DNA of 64,000 bases, taken from Chitinophagales bacterium. Lineage in GTDB: Bacteria; Bacteroidota; Bacteroidia; Chitinophagales; Saprospiraceae. The translations under genes and the position numbers were made by a program. The notes under the pieces are model-generated. The model saw nothing but the letters and a program-made list of their open reading frames with translations. It ran no database searches and had not been told where the DNA came from. Positions 16,711 through 24,850 of this stretch are shown here, in pieces (positions within the stretch are counted from its first letter, which is position 1; each line of letters starts with the position of its first letter). The stretch is from assembly GCA_013298845.1 (NCBI GenBank), contig JAAFJN010000014.1, positions 1-64,000 on the forward strand, written 5' to 3'.

Positions 16711-17844
16711 CTATTTTTCCGTTTTATGCCGCAATTTTTCCAAAAAACAATCGGCTTCTTCGCGGGTCAGGTTGAGCGTTGGCAACAAACGCACCGTATT
16801 GGGTTTGGCCTCTCCGGTGAACACCGCATCATCGCGGAGGAGCGATTGGCGCAAATGACTCCATTCGGGCGTTGGTTCAAAACCAATCATCAGGCCGCGT
16901 CCGCGCACTTCCGTGACAATGGGTGAATCCGCGATTTTTGGGGCCAAATACGCCCCGATTTCGGCCGAATTGTGCATTAAACTATCCCCTTCAATGATTT
17001 CCAACACCGCCAAAGCCGCCGCGCAGGCCAGCGGATTCCCCCCAAAAGTAGTGCCCAACATCCCGTGCCAAGCCTCAAATTCGGGTGAAATCAATACCCC
17101 GGCGACCGGGAAACCATTGCCCATTCCTTTGGCAACGGTATATACATCGGCTTGCACGCCCGCGTGGTCGTGCGCGAAAAACAGCCCCGTGCGGCCATAA
17201 CCGCATTGCACGCTGTCGGCCACAAAAACGGCCCCGAACTGATCGCATAACCGGCGAATAGCCCGCAAAAAGTCGTCATCGGCCACGCGAATACCACCCA
17301 CGCCCTGAATACCTTCCACGATAACAGCCGCCACTTGTTCGCCTTCGGCGGCAAAATACTGTTCCAAAGCCGCCACATCGTTGAAGGGCAAAAAAACCGC
17401 GTGACCGTTTTGGTTCACCGGTGCCTGTATTTTGGGGTTATCGGTCACTTCCACCGCCAGCGAAGTGCGACCGTGAAACGCGCCTTTAAACGCCACCACT
17501 TTGGAGCGCCCCGTGCGAAAAGAGGCGATTTTTAAGGCGTTTTCGTTGGCTTCGGCCCCGGAATTGCATAAAAACAGGGCATAATCCGGTTTGCCCGATA
17601 CGCGACCCAGGGTTTCGGCCAGTTCGCGTTGCAGTGGCAAATGCACCGAATTGGAATAAAAACCAATCTGGCCCAATTGCTGCGTGAGCCGTTGCACGTA
17701 ATGCGGGTGCGTGTGGCCAATGGAAATAACGGCGTGTCCGCCGTACATATCTAAGTACTTACGGCCGTCGGTATCCCAGACCCAGGCCCCGTTTGCCCGT
17801 TCGATGTGAATGGGTTGCAGTGGATAAACGTCAAACAATTGCAT
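16711..17844 (-). CDS. argD: N-acylornithine aminotransferase
   Basis: This is a class III PLP aminotransferase of about 377 residues. Visible motifs are F-L-C-N-S-G-A-E-A-N-E-N, A-F-H-G-R-T, F-V-A-D-S-V-Q-C-G-Y-G-R-T-G, and the PLP-lysine segment V-A-K-G-M-G-N-G-F-P. It converts N-acyl-glutamate semialdehyde to N-acyl-ornithine. I chose the ATG at 17844 because family members start M-x-L-F-D-V-Y-P-L. An ATG four codons upstream (17856) would overlap argC by 11 bp and is also possible. The usual D-E-V-Q-x-G motif reads D-S-V-Q-C-G here, a substitution worth noting. Confidence 0.93.
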   Translation of the reverse strand: MQLFDVYPLQPIHIERANGAWVWDTDGRKYLDMYGGHAVISIGHTHPHYVQRLTQQLGQIGFYSNSVHLPLQRELAETLGRVSGKPDYALFLCNSGAEANENALKIASFRTGRSKVVAFKGAFHGRTSLAVEVTDNPKIQAPVNQNGHAVFLPFNDVAALEQYFAAEGEQVAAVIVEGIQGVGGIRVADDDFLRAIRRLCDQFGAVFVADSVQCGYGRTGLFFAHDHAGVQADVYTVAKGMGNGFPVAGVLISPEFEAWHGMLGTTFGGNPLACAAALAVLEIIEGDSLMHNSAEIGAYLAPKIADSPIVTEVRGRGLMIGFEPTPEWSHLRQSLLRDDAVFTGEAKPNTVRLLPTLNLTREEADCFLEKLRHKTEK

Positions 17845-17845
17845 A

Positions 17846-18832
17846 TCAAAAAGCAATGGGTTTTAAGTGTAGTCCAGCGCTCTCGTCGAGGCCAAACATC
17901 AGATTCATATTTTGAACGGCCTGGCCGCTGGCGCCTTTGAGCAAATTATCAATGCAGGCGTGGATGACCAACTGATCGCCCTCTTTTTCCAACTGGATCA
18001 GGCATTTGTTGGTGTTGATCGCTTGTTTGAGATCAATGGTATTTTTGCCCGAAAAAACAAAAGGATGCGGTTGGTAAAATATTTGGTAAACATGCAGCAA
18101 ATCGGCCAACGGAACGGCTGTTTCCACGGTACAACTCACAAAAATACCCCGCGCAAAATCGCCGCGCCAAGGCACAAAATGCACCGCCGGGGCCACGCCC
18201 TGTACTTGTTGCAAACTGGCTTTTATTTCGCCCAAATGCTGGTGCGTGAGGGTTTTGTACGCCGAAATATTGTTGACCCGCCACGGGAAATGCGCACTGG
18301 CCGACAACGCCTGCCCCGCGCCCGTTGCGCCGGTAATACCCGTAACGTGCACCGCTCCGGGCAGCATTTGTGCGTGCGCCAACGGCAGCAACGCCAACTG
18401 AATCGCAGTGGCAAAACACCCCGGATTGGCCACGAAACGAGCCGTTTTGATGGTTTCTTTTTGCAATTCGGGCAAACCATACACAAAACCGGCGGGGGCT
18501 TTTTCCGCCGTGGTGTGCCGAAAATCATTGCCCAGGTCCACCACTTTTAAGTGCTCCGGCACGGTGGTATTGGCCCACCATTCCGCCGATTTTCCGTGCG
18601 CCATGCACAAAAAAACCACGTCTACCGCGTTCAGGGGCGCCGTTTCGGAAAAAGTAAGGTCGGTTTCGCCCAGCAGGTCGCGGTGCACCTCGGCGATGGC
18701 GTTACCCGCGTTGCTGCTGCTTTGGGCAAATACCAGTTCCGCGTGCGGGTGGCGCAACAACAACCGGATGAGTTCGCCGCCCGTGTAACCAGCCGCCCCG
18801 ATAATACCCGCTTTAATTGCTACATCAGCCAT
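17846..18832 (-). CDS. argC: N-acyl-gamma-glutamyl-phosphate reductase
   Basis: The protein has 328 residues. The NADP-binding G-A-A-G-Y-T-G-G-E-L lies at the N-terminus (12-21). The catalytic cysteine is Cys139 in NPGCFATA, followed by the GITGATGAGQ segment. It reduces the acylglutamyl phosphate made by ArgB. Its start overlaps the argG stop by 8 bp, and argD begins right after its stop. Confidence 0.96.
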   Translation of the reverse strand: MADVAIKAGIIGAAGYTGGELIRLLLRHPHAELVFAQSSSNAGNAIAEVHRDLLGETDLTFSETAPLNAVDVVFLCMAHGKSAEWWANTTVPEHLKVVDLGNDFRHTTAEKAPAGFVYGLPELQKETIKTARFVANPGCFATAIQLALLPLAHAQMLPGAVHVTGITGATGAGQALSASAHFPWRVNNISAYKTLTHQHLGEIKASLQQVQGVAPAVHFVPWRGDFARGIFVSCTVETAVPLADLLHVYQIFYQPHPFVFSGKNTIDLKQAINTNKCLIQLEKEGDQLVIHACIDNLLKGASGQAVQNMNLMFGLDESAGLHLKPIAF

Positions 18833-20015
18833 GATTGCCGTTTACTTTGTGGTAAATGGCCGTTTGGTTGCCAAAAATCTTGGCAAAACCCCGCACATCT
18901 TCGCCGTTCCAGGTATTGTTCATTTCGCCGTAAGTACCAAAGCGGTTGCTCATCAGATCGTGGTCACTTTCGATGCCGTCGAGGGTAAAGCGGTACGGGT
19001 GCAGGGTGCAAAAAACGGTACCCGTAACGGTGGTTTGGGTATCGGTGAGAAAGGCTTCGATATTGCGCATGGTGGGGTCGAGCAAATGCCCTTCGTGGAG
19101 CCAGTTGCCGTACCAAACCGCCAATTGTTCTTTCCAGTACAATTGCCACTTGGTGAGGGTGTGTTTTTCGAGCAAATGGTGCGCTTTGATGATGATTAAC
19201 GGCGCGGCGGCCTCAAAACCCACGCGCCCTTTGATGCCAATAATGGTATCGCCCACGTGCACGTCGCGGCCAATGCCAAAGGGTTGGGACATTTCCTGCA
19301 ACGCCACAATGGCCTCGGCGGGATGGGGGTAGGTTTTTCCGTTAATACCTTTGAGTTCGCCTTTTTCAAACTGCAACGACACCGATTCCGGTTCGGTTTT
19401 GGTCACTTGCGTGGGCCAGGCCGTTTCGGGCAGCGGTTGGCGGCTGTTCAGGGTTTCTCGCCCGCCCACGGAAGTGCCCCACAGCCCTTTGTTGATGCTG
19501 TACGCAGATTTGGCGAAATCGAGGTTGATATTTTGCGCCTGGAGGAACTCAATTTCCGCCTCGCGGCTCAGGCGCAGGTCGCGGATGGGCGTGATAATTT
19601 CGGCGTCGGGGACCATGCTTTGGAACACCATATCGAAGCGCACCTGGTCGTTTCCGGCCCCCGTACTGCCATGAGCCACGGCCTGCGCACCCAGATGTTG
19701 GACGTGTTTGGCCACGGCAATCGCCTGACTGATCCGTTCGGCGCTCACGCTGAGCGGATAGGTGCTGTTTTTGAGAATATTGCCGTACACGAGATAACGA
19801 ATGCATTGTTCGTAATAGTCGTGGGTAAGGTCGGCCACCGCAAAAGAAGCCACACCGAGGAGTTGCGCCCGGGCTTCGATTTGCGCCAGATCTTCCGGGG
19901 TAAAACCGCCCGTTTGAACGGTTAAAGCGTGGACTTCGTAACCTTGCTGGCGCAACCAAACGGCGCAAAAAGTGGTATCAAGACCGCCACTGAAGGCGAG
20001 CACTATTTTTTTCAT
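18825..20015 (-). CDS. argG: Argininosuccinate synthase
   Basis: The protein has 396 residues from the ATG at 20015. The frame stays open 52 codons further upstream into the preceding gene, but MKKIVLAFSGGLDTT is the family's invariant start. The ATP-pyrophosphatase loop SGGLDT lies at 9-14; HGSTGAGNDQVRFD and Y-S-I-N-K-G-L-W-G-T are further signatures. It joins citrulline and aspartate. It is the first recognised arg enzyme in the operon, 47 bp after the GNAT gene. Confidence 0.96.
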   Translation of the reverse strand: MKKIVLAFSGGLDTTFCAVWLRQQGYEVHALTVQTGGFTPEDLAQIEARAQLLGVASFAVADLTHDYYEQCIRYLVYGNILKNSTYPLSVSAERISQAIAVAKHVQHLGAQAVAHGSTGAGNDQVRFDMVFQSMVPDAEIITPIRDLRLSREAEIEFLQAQNINLDFAKSAYSINKGLWGTSVGGRETLNSRQPLPETAWPTQVTKTEPESVSLQFEKGELKGINGKTYPHPAEAIVALQEMSQPFGIGRDVHVGDTIIGIKGRVGFEAAAPLIIIKAHHLLEKHTLTKWQLYWKEQLAVWYGNWLHEGHLLDPTMRNIEAFLTDTQTTVTGTVFCTLHPYRFTLDGIESDHDLMSNRFGTYGEMNNTWNGEDVRGFAKIFGNQTAIYHKVNGNHG

Positions 20016-20062
20016 CGAAATAAACCTTTTTGATAAAAAACCGGGTGTTTTTTTAAATACGA

Positions 20063-20746
20063 CTACTGCTCGTATTCGTTGGGATCGTAGAGCATGGCCG
20101 TGCAGAGGCAGTTTTTGCGGCCTTTGCTTTGTAAAATATCGTAGTTTACGCAACTGGAGCAGCCTTGCCAAAAGGCTTCGTCGTTGGTGAGTTCGGAGTA
20201 TGTCACGGGTTCGTAACCCAGTTCCGAGTTAATTTTCATCACGGCCAGCCCCGTTGTGAGACCAAAAATTTTGGCTTCGGGGTATTTGGCCCGGCTGAGT
20301 TCAAAAATCCGCCGTTTAATGTATCGGGCGAGGCCACTTTTTCGGAAATCGGGGGCTACAATTAATCCCGAATTGGCCACGTAACTGCCATGCTCCCACG
20401 ATTCGATGTAACAAAACCCGGCCCATTGGCCCGTTGCGGAGAAAGCAATAACGGCTTTTCCTTCGTGGATTTTTTCGCGCAAATACGTTTCCGAACGTTT
20501 GGCGATACCGGTGCCCCGCGCCCGCGCGGAGGCTTCCATTTCGGCGATAATCATGGGCACAAAGTCCAGGTGCGTATCGTCGGCTACCGAAATTTTAAAG
20601 AGTGAATGGTCCACTTCGTTGTTTTTTACTGTTTTTTTAAGTGGCAGTTTCGGACGGGTAATTTTTTCTTCCGGTTCTAAAACGAAGGTATCGTTTGAGT
20701 GGTACTGGCTATCCGTTGTGCTGTTATTAAAATTATTTACAATCAT
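20063..20746 (-). CDS. GNAT-family protein, probable N-acylglutamate synthase heading the arginine operon
   Basis: The protein has 227 residues. A 45-residue hydrophilic N-terminal extension precedes a GNAT domain (IIAEMEASARARGTGIAKR; acyl-CoA site SGLIVAPDFRKSGLARYIK; LGYEPVTYSEL). The tail carries C-S-S-C and, 14 residues later, C-L-C, conserved in the paralogue at 11875-12471, hinting at a bound metal. The operon otherwise lacks the first pathway enzyme (ArgA/ArgJ). In Bacteroides a GNAT gene at the head of the arg operon has been linked genetically to N-acyl (succinyl) glutamate synthesis. That makes this the likely first step, glutamate plus acyl-CoA. Regulation probably acts through the long leader and promoter at 21182-21214. 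Confidence 0.85.
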   Translation of the reverse strand: MIVNNFNNSTTDSQYHSNDTFVLEPEEKITRPKLPLKKTVKNNEVDHSLFKISVADDTHLDFVPMIIAEMEASARARGTGIAKRSETYLREKIHEGKAVIAFSATGQWAGFCYIESWEHGSYVANSGLIVAPDFRKSGLARYIKRRIFELSRAKYPEAKIFGLTTGLAVMKINSELGYEPVTYSELTNDEAFWQGCSSCVNYDILQSKGRKNCLCTAMLYDPNEYEQ

Positions 20747-20958
20747 TTTTTGTTAATAAAAAATTGACGCTCAGACAGTTGCAGCCTTGTCCGTTTGCCC
20801 GAAAGACAAACAGCAACAAGAATAAAGTGGCACAAAGTGACCTTTGACGGGGCACCGGCGCGCAACAAAGCCTGAAATGAATAATAAATGAATGAGAGGA
20901 CAAACAAGCAGCGAACTACTTATTCATCAAAAAAGGTTGGAGGTGGGAGAATGATCTC
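20747..20958 (-). promoter_or_regulatory. Structured leader of the arg operon between leader peptide and first gene
   Basis: On the transcript strand three hairpins can be drawn. GGAGA-TCAT-TCTCC (20946-20959) starts right at the leader-peptide stop. CAAAG-GTCA-CTTTG (20833-20846) is a short hairpin. The third is a two-part stem, CTTGT/ACAAG enclosing GTTTG/CAAAC (20786-20820). A run of six T lies just before the first gene (20757-20763), but I cannot pair a stable stem directly in front of it, so a classical terminator is not shown. The arrangement fits an attenuator-type leader; the mechanism is inference. Confidence 0.45.
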
Positions 20959-21093
20959 CTATCGTCGGAAGCCAAGTGAAGCAGCAAAAAGCAACGGAAA
21001 AAACGCCCGCGGAAGCAGTACGGAAAAATCACCACGCCAGCGCATAAGAGCGTCTTTGGCCAAAAATGTGTGAGTGGTTGTATTTTTTTTCAT
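20959..21093 (-). CDS. Putative arginine leader peptide (44 codons)
   Basis: This short open frame lies inside the transcribed leader of the arg operon, about 83 nt after the predicted start of transcription. It begins MKKNTTTHTF and contains five arginines. Two flank a tryptophan (CGC-TGG-CGT), one is CGG, and the last two codons before the TAG are CGA-CGA. A hairpin overlaps the stop codon. The ATG sits in an A-rich context typical of Bacteroidetes starts. Peptides rich in the operon's end product are the hallmark of ribosome-mediated attenuation. No such arginine peptide is known to me in this phylum, so this is a hypothesis from sequence alone. Chance occurrence of a 44-codon frame is possible. 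Confidence 0.45.
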   Translation of the reverse strand: MKKNTTTHTFLAKDALMRWRGDFSVLLPRAFFPLLFAASLGFRR

Positions 21094-21181
21094 TGTTAAT
21101 CAACCTGTAAAGGCAGTTGACACCTTGAAAAACAAAAAGATAGAGAAAGTAAAAACGATGAATAAGTTTTAATTAGGGCCG

Positions 21182-21214
21182 CAAATATACAGTTTTGTCA
21201 ATAGCCGGGACAAA
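21182..21214 (-). promoter_or_regulatory. Promoter of the arginine operon (Bacteroidetes type)
   Basis: On the minus strand TTTG (21211-21214) is followed after 21 bp by TATATTTG (21182-21189), an exact match to TTTG-N19-23-TAnnTTTG. Transcription would start near 21176, giving a leader of about 430 nt before the GNAT gene. Confidence 0.65.
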
Positions 21215-21261
21215 AATTTTATTCCAACAACATTTTTTATACAAAATTAAAATTGCCCATT

Positions 21262-21320
21262 TTGTTGTTGCTTTTGCAAAAACCAAATAATAATTGACTT
21301 TTCGCAAAAGCAATCAACAA
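21262..21320. terminator. Inverted repeat downstream of the HAD gene (candidate terminator)
   Basis: TTGTTGTTGCTTTTGC (21262-21277) pairs with GCAAAAGCAATCAACAA (21304-21320), with one bulged base. It lies between the HAD stop and the arg promoter and would separate the two transcription units. No strict T tract follows, so the call is tentative. Confidence 0.4.
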
Positions 21321-21355
21321 TATTGACCGCATAACCCGTTGACACAAATAATATT

Positions 21356-22012
21356 TTATTTGGCCGGAAGCAATGTTTGCAGTCGGGGGTCGAAATAATT
21401 TTTGATAAAAAACAGCACGTTGGGAAAATGGGCAAATTCTTCCTCGGTGTGGGTGGTGGTAATCACCACGGCTTCGCAACCGGCGTTGAGGGCCGTTTGT
21501 ACGCCCACGGGCGAATCTTCAAACACGATACACGCCGAAGCGGGTACACCGAGGGCATCGGCGGCCATGTGAAACACCTGCGGATCGGGTTTGCCTTTGT
21601 TCACCATATCGGCGTGGACAACGGCTTTAAAATAGTGGTTGAGGTCGAGGTTATCGAGGACAAAAACCACGTTTTCACCCGGTGCGGCGCTGCCGATGGC
21701 CAGTGCGACGTGGTGTTCGCGGCATTGCTCCAAAAACGCGGGCAACCCTTCGATAAGTCGCAGGCTGTCTTTAAAAACCACGCGGTAGGCTTCTTCTTTT
21801 TCCCAGGCCAGCCGCAGCCGTTCTTCGTGGGTGTAACGGTCGCCAAAGAGGCGAAGCAAAATTTCTTCGTTTTTGCCGTGAATGGTTTTACGGACTTCTT
21901 CGAGGGGTAAATCCAGCCCCAGATCTTTTAATTTTATTTGCCAGGCGCGGTGGTGAACCATCATATTGTCCACCATTGTGCCGTCCATATCAAAAATAAA
22001 TGCTTTGTTCAT
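21356..22012 (-). CDS. HAD-superfamily phosphatase, beta-phosphoglucomutase-like
   Basis: The protein has 218 residues. HAD motif I is DMDGTMVDN (residues 8-16; nucleophile Asp8 and general acid Asp10). Motif II is the Ser in A-I-G-S-A-A. Motif III is the Lys of K-G-K-P-D-P. Motif IV is F-E-D-S-P-V-G-V. The helical cap between motifs I and II is of the C1 type, as in beta-phosphoglucomutase and small sugar-phosphate phosphatases. Substrate cannot be assigned. A good -7 element (22050-22057) precedes it. Confidence 0.85.
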   Translation of the reverse strand: MNKAFIFDMDGTMVDNMMVHHRAWQIKLKDLGLDLPLEEVRKTIHGKNEEILLRLFGDRYTHEERLRLAWEKEEAYRVVFKDSLRLIEGLPAFLEQCREHHVALAIGSAAPGENVVFVLDNLDLNHYFKAVVHADMVNKGKPDPQVFHMAADALGVPASACIVFEDSPVGVQTALNAGCEAVVITTTHTEEEFAHFPNVLFFIKNYFDPRLQTLLPAK

Positions 22013-22049
22013 GGTGTGCGAAAAAACCGGGAATTTGCCGGTTGGGCGG

Positions 22050-22057
22050 CAAAGGTA
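22050..22057 (-). promoter_or_regulatory. -7 promoter-like element TACCTTTG before the HAD gene
   Basis: It matches TAnnTTTG exactly on the minus strand, 38 bp before the ATG at 22012. No TTTG stands at the usual spacing upstream. The remainder of 22013-22220 holds no gene. Confidence 0.4.
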
Positions 22058-22220
22058 AAACGGATTTTTGGGAAAAGGGGAAAGTGAGGGTTAAGCGTAA
22101 AATAGGGGGCAGAGTACACGCACTAAAATGAGAGGTAAGAAGCAATAGCAAAGAAAAAAACAATTTTGTTTCTGAAAATTACTAATTTTCATCCAAAACA
22201 GAAATAGAATGAGTTACCCC

Positions 22221-23273
22221 CTACCCTTTCTTCCTCACTTTCATCAACCAATTGGGCACCACAATCGCGCCCGCCAACAAATACCCGTAAAAGGCCATGC
22301 CGCGCCACAGGAGCGCCACCACCAATCCGAGGGACAAGGGAACAAAATCGCTGATAAACCGGGGTAAGGCCATTTCGGCAATACCGGCCCCGCCGGGTGT
22401 GGGACTAAATGCCAACAAAATAAACATGGCGATCATGCGGGCGTAAATAAACAACTGCGTACTGCCATCGAGCGGGACTTCGGGCGCAACGGCGATAATC
22501 AGGCAGTTAATCATACAAAATTTTAGGGTCCAAGCCCCCAAAGTGCCGCCAATGGACCGTAGGTGAACGTGGAGGGGCGCTTTTTTTAATTCAACCGCCG
22601 CCACGGAGAAATCGTCGCCCATGGTGGCTAATTTGTTTTGCCAACGTTTTAACCACGGAATTTTACTAATCCCCTGCATCAAAGGGCGGGCAATATTGGG
22701 TTTTAGGAACAATAAAAAGATCAAAAAACACCAATAAGAAGCCATAATGGCGTACGTAATAAAAAACGCACCGCTGGCAACACTTAACTCACTGTACGAT
22801 TGCGCGCCGGGGTACAACATGGTGGGGCCGTACAAAAAGGTGAGTAAAGGCAGAAAAAAAACGAAAAAGCCGGAATCCAAAACGATGGTGTACAATACGG
22901 CCGTCACGGTTTTTACCCCGGAAAGCCCTTCTTTGGGCAAAGCAAACATCATCACCACCGGACCGCCTTTACTGGTGGGCGCAATGGTGGTGCTGAACTC
23001 CCAAATCACCATCAATTCGAGGCATTTGCGCCACGAAAAACCCGTGAGGGCTTTCATCCGCATGGCGTAGGAACCGTGCCGCAGCAACAAAAAAACAAAC
23101 GCCAAAATAATCCAGCCCCAAGCCCGGGCATCCCAGCGGATGGCGCGTACTTTTTCCAGGTCAAATTGCGTGTATAATAAATAACCCACTGCCGCCAATC
23201 CAATGGCCACTGGCACAAAAATGCGGGATAAGCGGAGCGATTGTTGTATTTCCTGTTCCTGTGGAGCGTCCAT
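22221..23273 (-). CDS. Lysylphosphatidylglycerol synthetase TM-region/flippase-like membrane protein
   Basis: The protein has 350 residues with about eight hydrophobic segments (for example IFVPVAIGLAAVGYLLY and WGWIILAFVFLLL). The pattern R-x-x-A-M-R-M-K-A-L, T-T-I-A-P-T-S-K-G-G-P-V-V, and near the C-terminus F-S-P-T-P-G-G-A-G-I-A-E matches the UPF0104/LPG_synthase_TM family (flippase-like, COG0392). These proteins are linked to lipid or glycolipid translocation in the inner membrane. The gene begins directly after the stop of the oligosaccharide-flippase-like gene, so the two are likely one operon for envelope lipid/glycan export. Confidence 0.82.
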   Translation of the reverse strand: MDAPQEQEIQQSLRLSRIFVPVAIGLAAVGYLLYTQFDLEKVRAIRWDARAWGWIILAFVFLLLRHGSYAMRMKALTGFSWRKCLELMVIWEFSTTIAPTSKGGPVVMMFALPKEGLSGVKTVTAVLYTIVLDSGFFVFFLPLLTFLYGPTMLYPGAQSYSELSVASGAFFITYAIMASYWCFLIFLLFLKPNIARPLMQGISKIPWLKRWQNKLATMGDDFSVAAVELKKAPLHVHLRSIGGTLGAWTLKFCMINCLIIAVAPEVPLDGSTQLFIYARMIAMFILLAFSPTPGGAGIAEMALPRFISDFVPLSLGLVVALLWRGMAFYGYLLAGAIVVPNWLMKVRKKG

Positions 23274-24740
23274 TTATGTTTCTGATGTTTTGTATTCCCG
23301 AACTACCCAAACCAAATATCCCCCCAAAAGAAGGGTGTTTATCGCCATATTTACCCCAAAAGAGGGCAAAAACGGCCGTATCACCACACTAACACCGTAC
23401 AACAAAAGCGCAACCCCAATGAACAACCCAATCCGCAGCAAAGGATAGGGCACCGGGTGAATTTTACGACCCAGGTACCAGGTGGTAGCACTCATGAACA
23501 GATAACATACCAACGTAGCCCAGGCCGCGCCCATATAACCCATCACGGGCACCCACCAAATATTGAGCAGGAGCGTAATGCCGGCCCCGGCAATGGCGAT
23601 CCAAGCCCCGGTGGCGGTGCGGTCTTTGAGCCGATACCAAACGGAAAAATTATAAAAAAGCCCCAAAAACAGGTTGGCTAATAACAAAATGGGCACAATT
23701 TGTAAACCCGAATGGTATTGCGCACCCAAAAAGTTTTTTAAAATATCGAGGTAGAACAGAATGCCCAACATGGCCGTGGAACCGGCAATGGTGAACCATT
23801 TGGTGGTATTGGCTTGTATTTTAAGCGCGTCGGCGTTTTGGGCCGTTCGGAAAAAAAACGGCTCGGCTGCGTAGCGGTAAGCCTGCGTGAACAAGGTAAT
23901 CAGCATGGCCAATTTGTAGTTGGCGCTGTAAATACCCAATTGGGCTTTGTTGGCGGCTGCCGTTCCGGTGAGCAAACGGGTCATCATGGCGCGGTCGAGG
24001 GTTTCGTTCACAATACCGGCCAAACCCGAAATAATGAGCGGTGCCGAATACAACACCATTTTTTTCCAAAGTTCCCGATCGAACCGAAACTGGATACCGA
24101 AGATTTGCGGGGATAAAAACAGCAACATGGCCGCGCTGGAGATTAAATTGGCCAAAAACACGTAACCAACGCCAATACCGGGCGACCACACCTCGTGCAC
24201 CCAGGTTTGCCCGTGTTGAGCGGCCCAGGGGCAATACAATAACCAAAACAGATTGAGAACAACATTTACCCCGATATTGAGCAACCGGGCCATGACAAAC
24301 CGCATGGGGCGTTGCGTAAGGCGCAATTGGGCAAAAGGCAATTCGCTGAGGCAATCGAGCGCTAAAATAAAGGCAAAATACTGGATGTATTCGGGGTTAC
24401 GCTCGTAATCGAGCCAACCCGCTATGGTGCCTGACAAGGCTAAAAACAGCGCCAACAGCCCAAAAGTAGACACCAGCAACGACATTAATCCGGTGGAATA
24501 TGCGATATTCCGTTGCTCCGGTTCGTTGCCAAAACGAAAAAAGCCCGATTCCATGCGGTACGAAAACAGCACCATCAGGAAACCGGACCACGCGTATAAC
24601 TCTCCCACTACGCCGTATTCGCCGGGCGTGAATACACGAGTGTGGAGTGGTGTGAGTACGATATAATTGATGAAACGGCCCGCAATACTGCTTAATCCGT
24701 AAAGGGCCGTTTCACCCGCAAGTTTTTTTAATAAGGACAT
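23274..24740 (-). CDS. Polysaccharide-biosynthesis flippase (Wzx/MurJ-like, MOP superfamily)
   Basis: The protein has 488 residues and is strongly hydrophobic, with 12-14 predicted membrane spans. The N-terminus (KLAGETALYGLSSIAGRFINYI... TRVFTPGEYGVVGELYAW) is the standard beginning of Wzx-type O-antigen/teichoic acid flippases. Such proteins move lipid-linked oligosaccharides across the inner membrane. It is coupled with the downstream flippase-like gene (no spacer). Upstream, three 30-bp repeats fill the gap to the NFU gene. No glycosyltransferases are nearby, so the transported glycan is unknown. Confidence 0.85.
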   Translation of the reverse strand: MSLLKKLAGETALYGLSSIAGRFINYIVLTPLHTRVFTPGEYGVVGELYAWSGFLMVLFSYRMESGFFRFGNEPEQRNIAYSTGLMSLLVSTFGLLALFLALSGTIAGWLDYERNPEYIQYFAFILALDCLSELPFAQLRLTQRPMRFVMARLLNIGVNVVLNLFWLLYCPWAAQHGQTWVHEVWSPGIGVGYVFLANLISSAAMLLFLSPQIFGIQFRFDRELWKKMVLYSAPLIISGLAGIVNETLDRAMMTRLLTGTAAANKAQLGIYSANYKLAMLITLFTQAYRYAAEPFFFRTAQNADALKIQANTTKWFTIAGSTAMLGILFYLDILKNFLGAQYHSGLQIVPILLLANLFLGLFYNFSVWYRLKDRTATGAWIAIAGAGITLLLNIWWVPVMGYMGAAWATLVCYLFMSATTWYLGRKIHPVPYPLLRIGLFIGVALLLYGVSVVIRPFLPSFGVNMAINTLLLGGYLVWVVREYKTSET

Positions 24741-24760
24741 GATTACGCCATTTCGCGTAG

Positions 24761-24850
24761 GGCAGGCACGGGGCCGACCCTACGCTGTGGGGCAGGCACA
24801 AGACCGGCCCTACGCTGTGGGGCAGGCACAAGGCCGGCCCTTACGCCATT
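24761..24850. repeat. Three tandem 30-bp GC-rich palindromic repeats
   Basis: Units start at 24761, 24791 and 24821, each beginning GGCAGGCAC and containing CCGGCCCTACGC-like sequence. Each is close to an inverted repeat (GGGCAGGC against GCCGGCCC, one mismatch) and so could fold as a hairpin. The array fills the short gap between the NFU and flippase genes. The last unit runs into the NFU stop region. It is much more GC-rich than the other spacers here. Confidence 0.75.

Noticed and set aside
20016-20171. Extended N-terminus of argG
   Set aside because: The longer frame lies inside the GNAT gene, and the family start MKKIVLAFSGGLD is at 20015.
20888-21073. Plus-strand 61-codon frame opposite the arg leader
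   Set aside because: No domain or signal and a basic low-complexity sequence. The minus strand has the promoter and the arg genes, so the transcript runs the other way.
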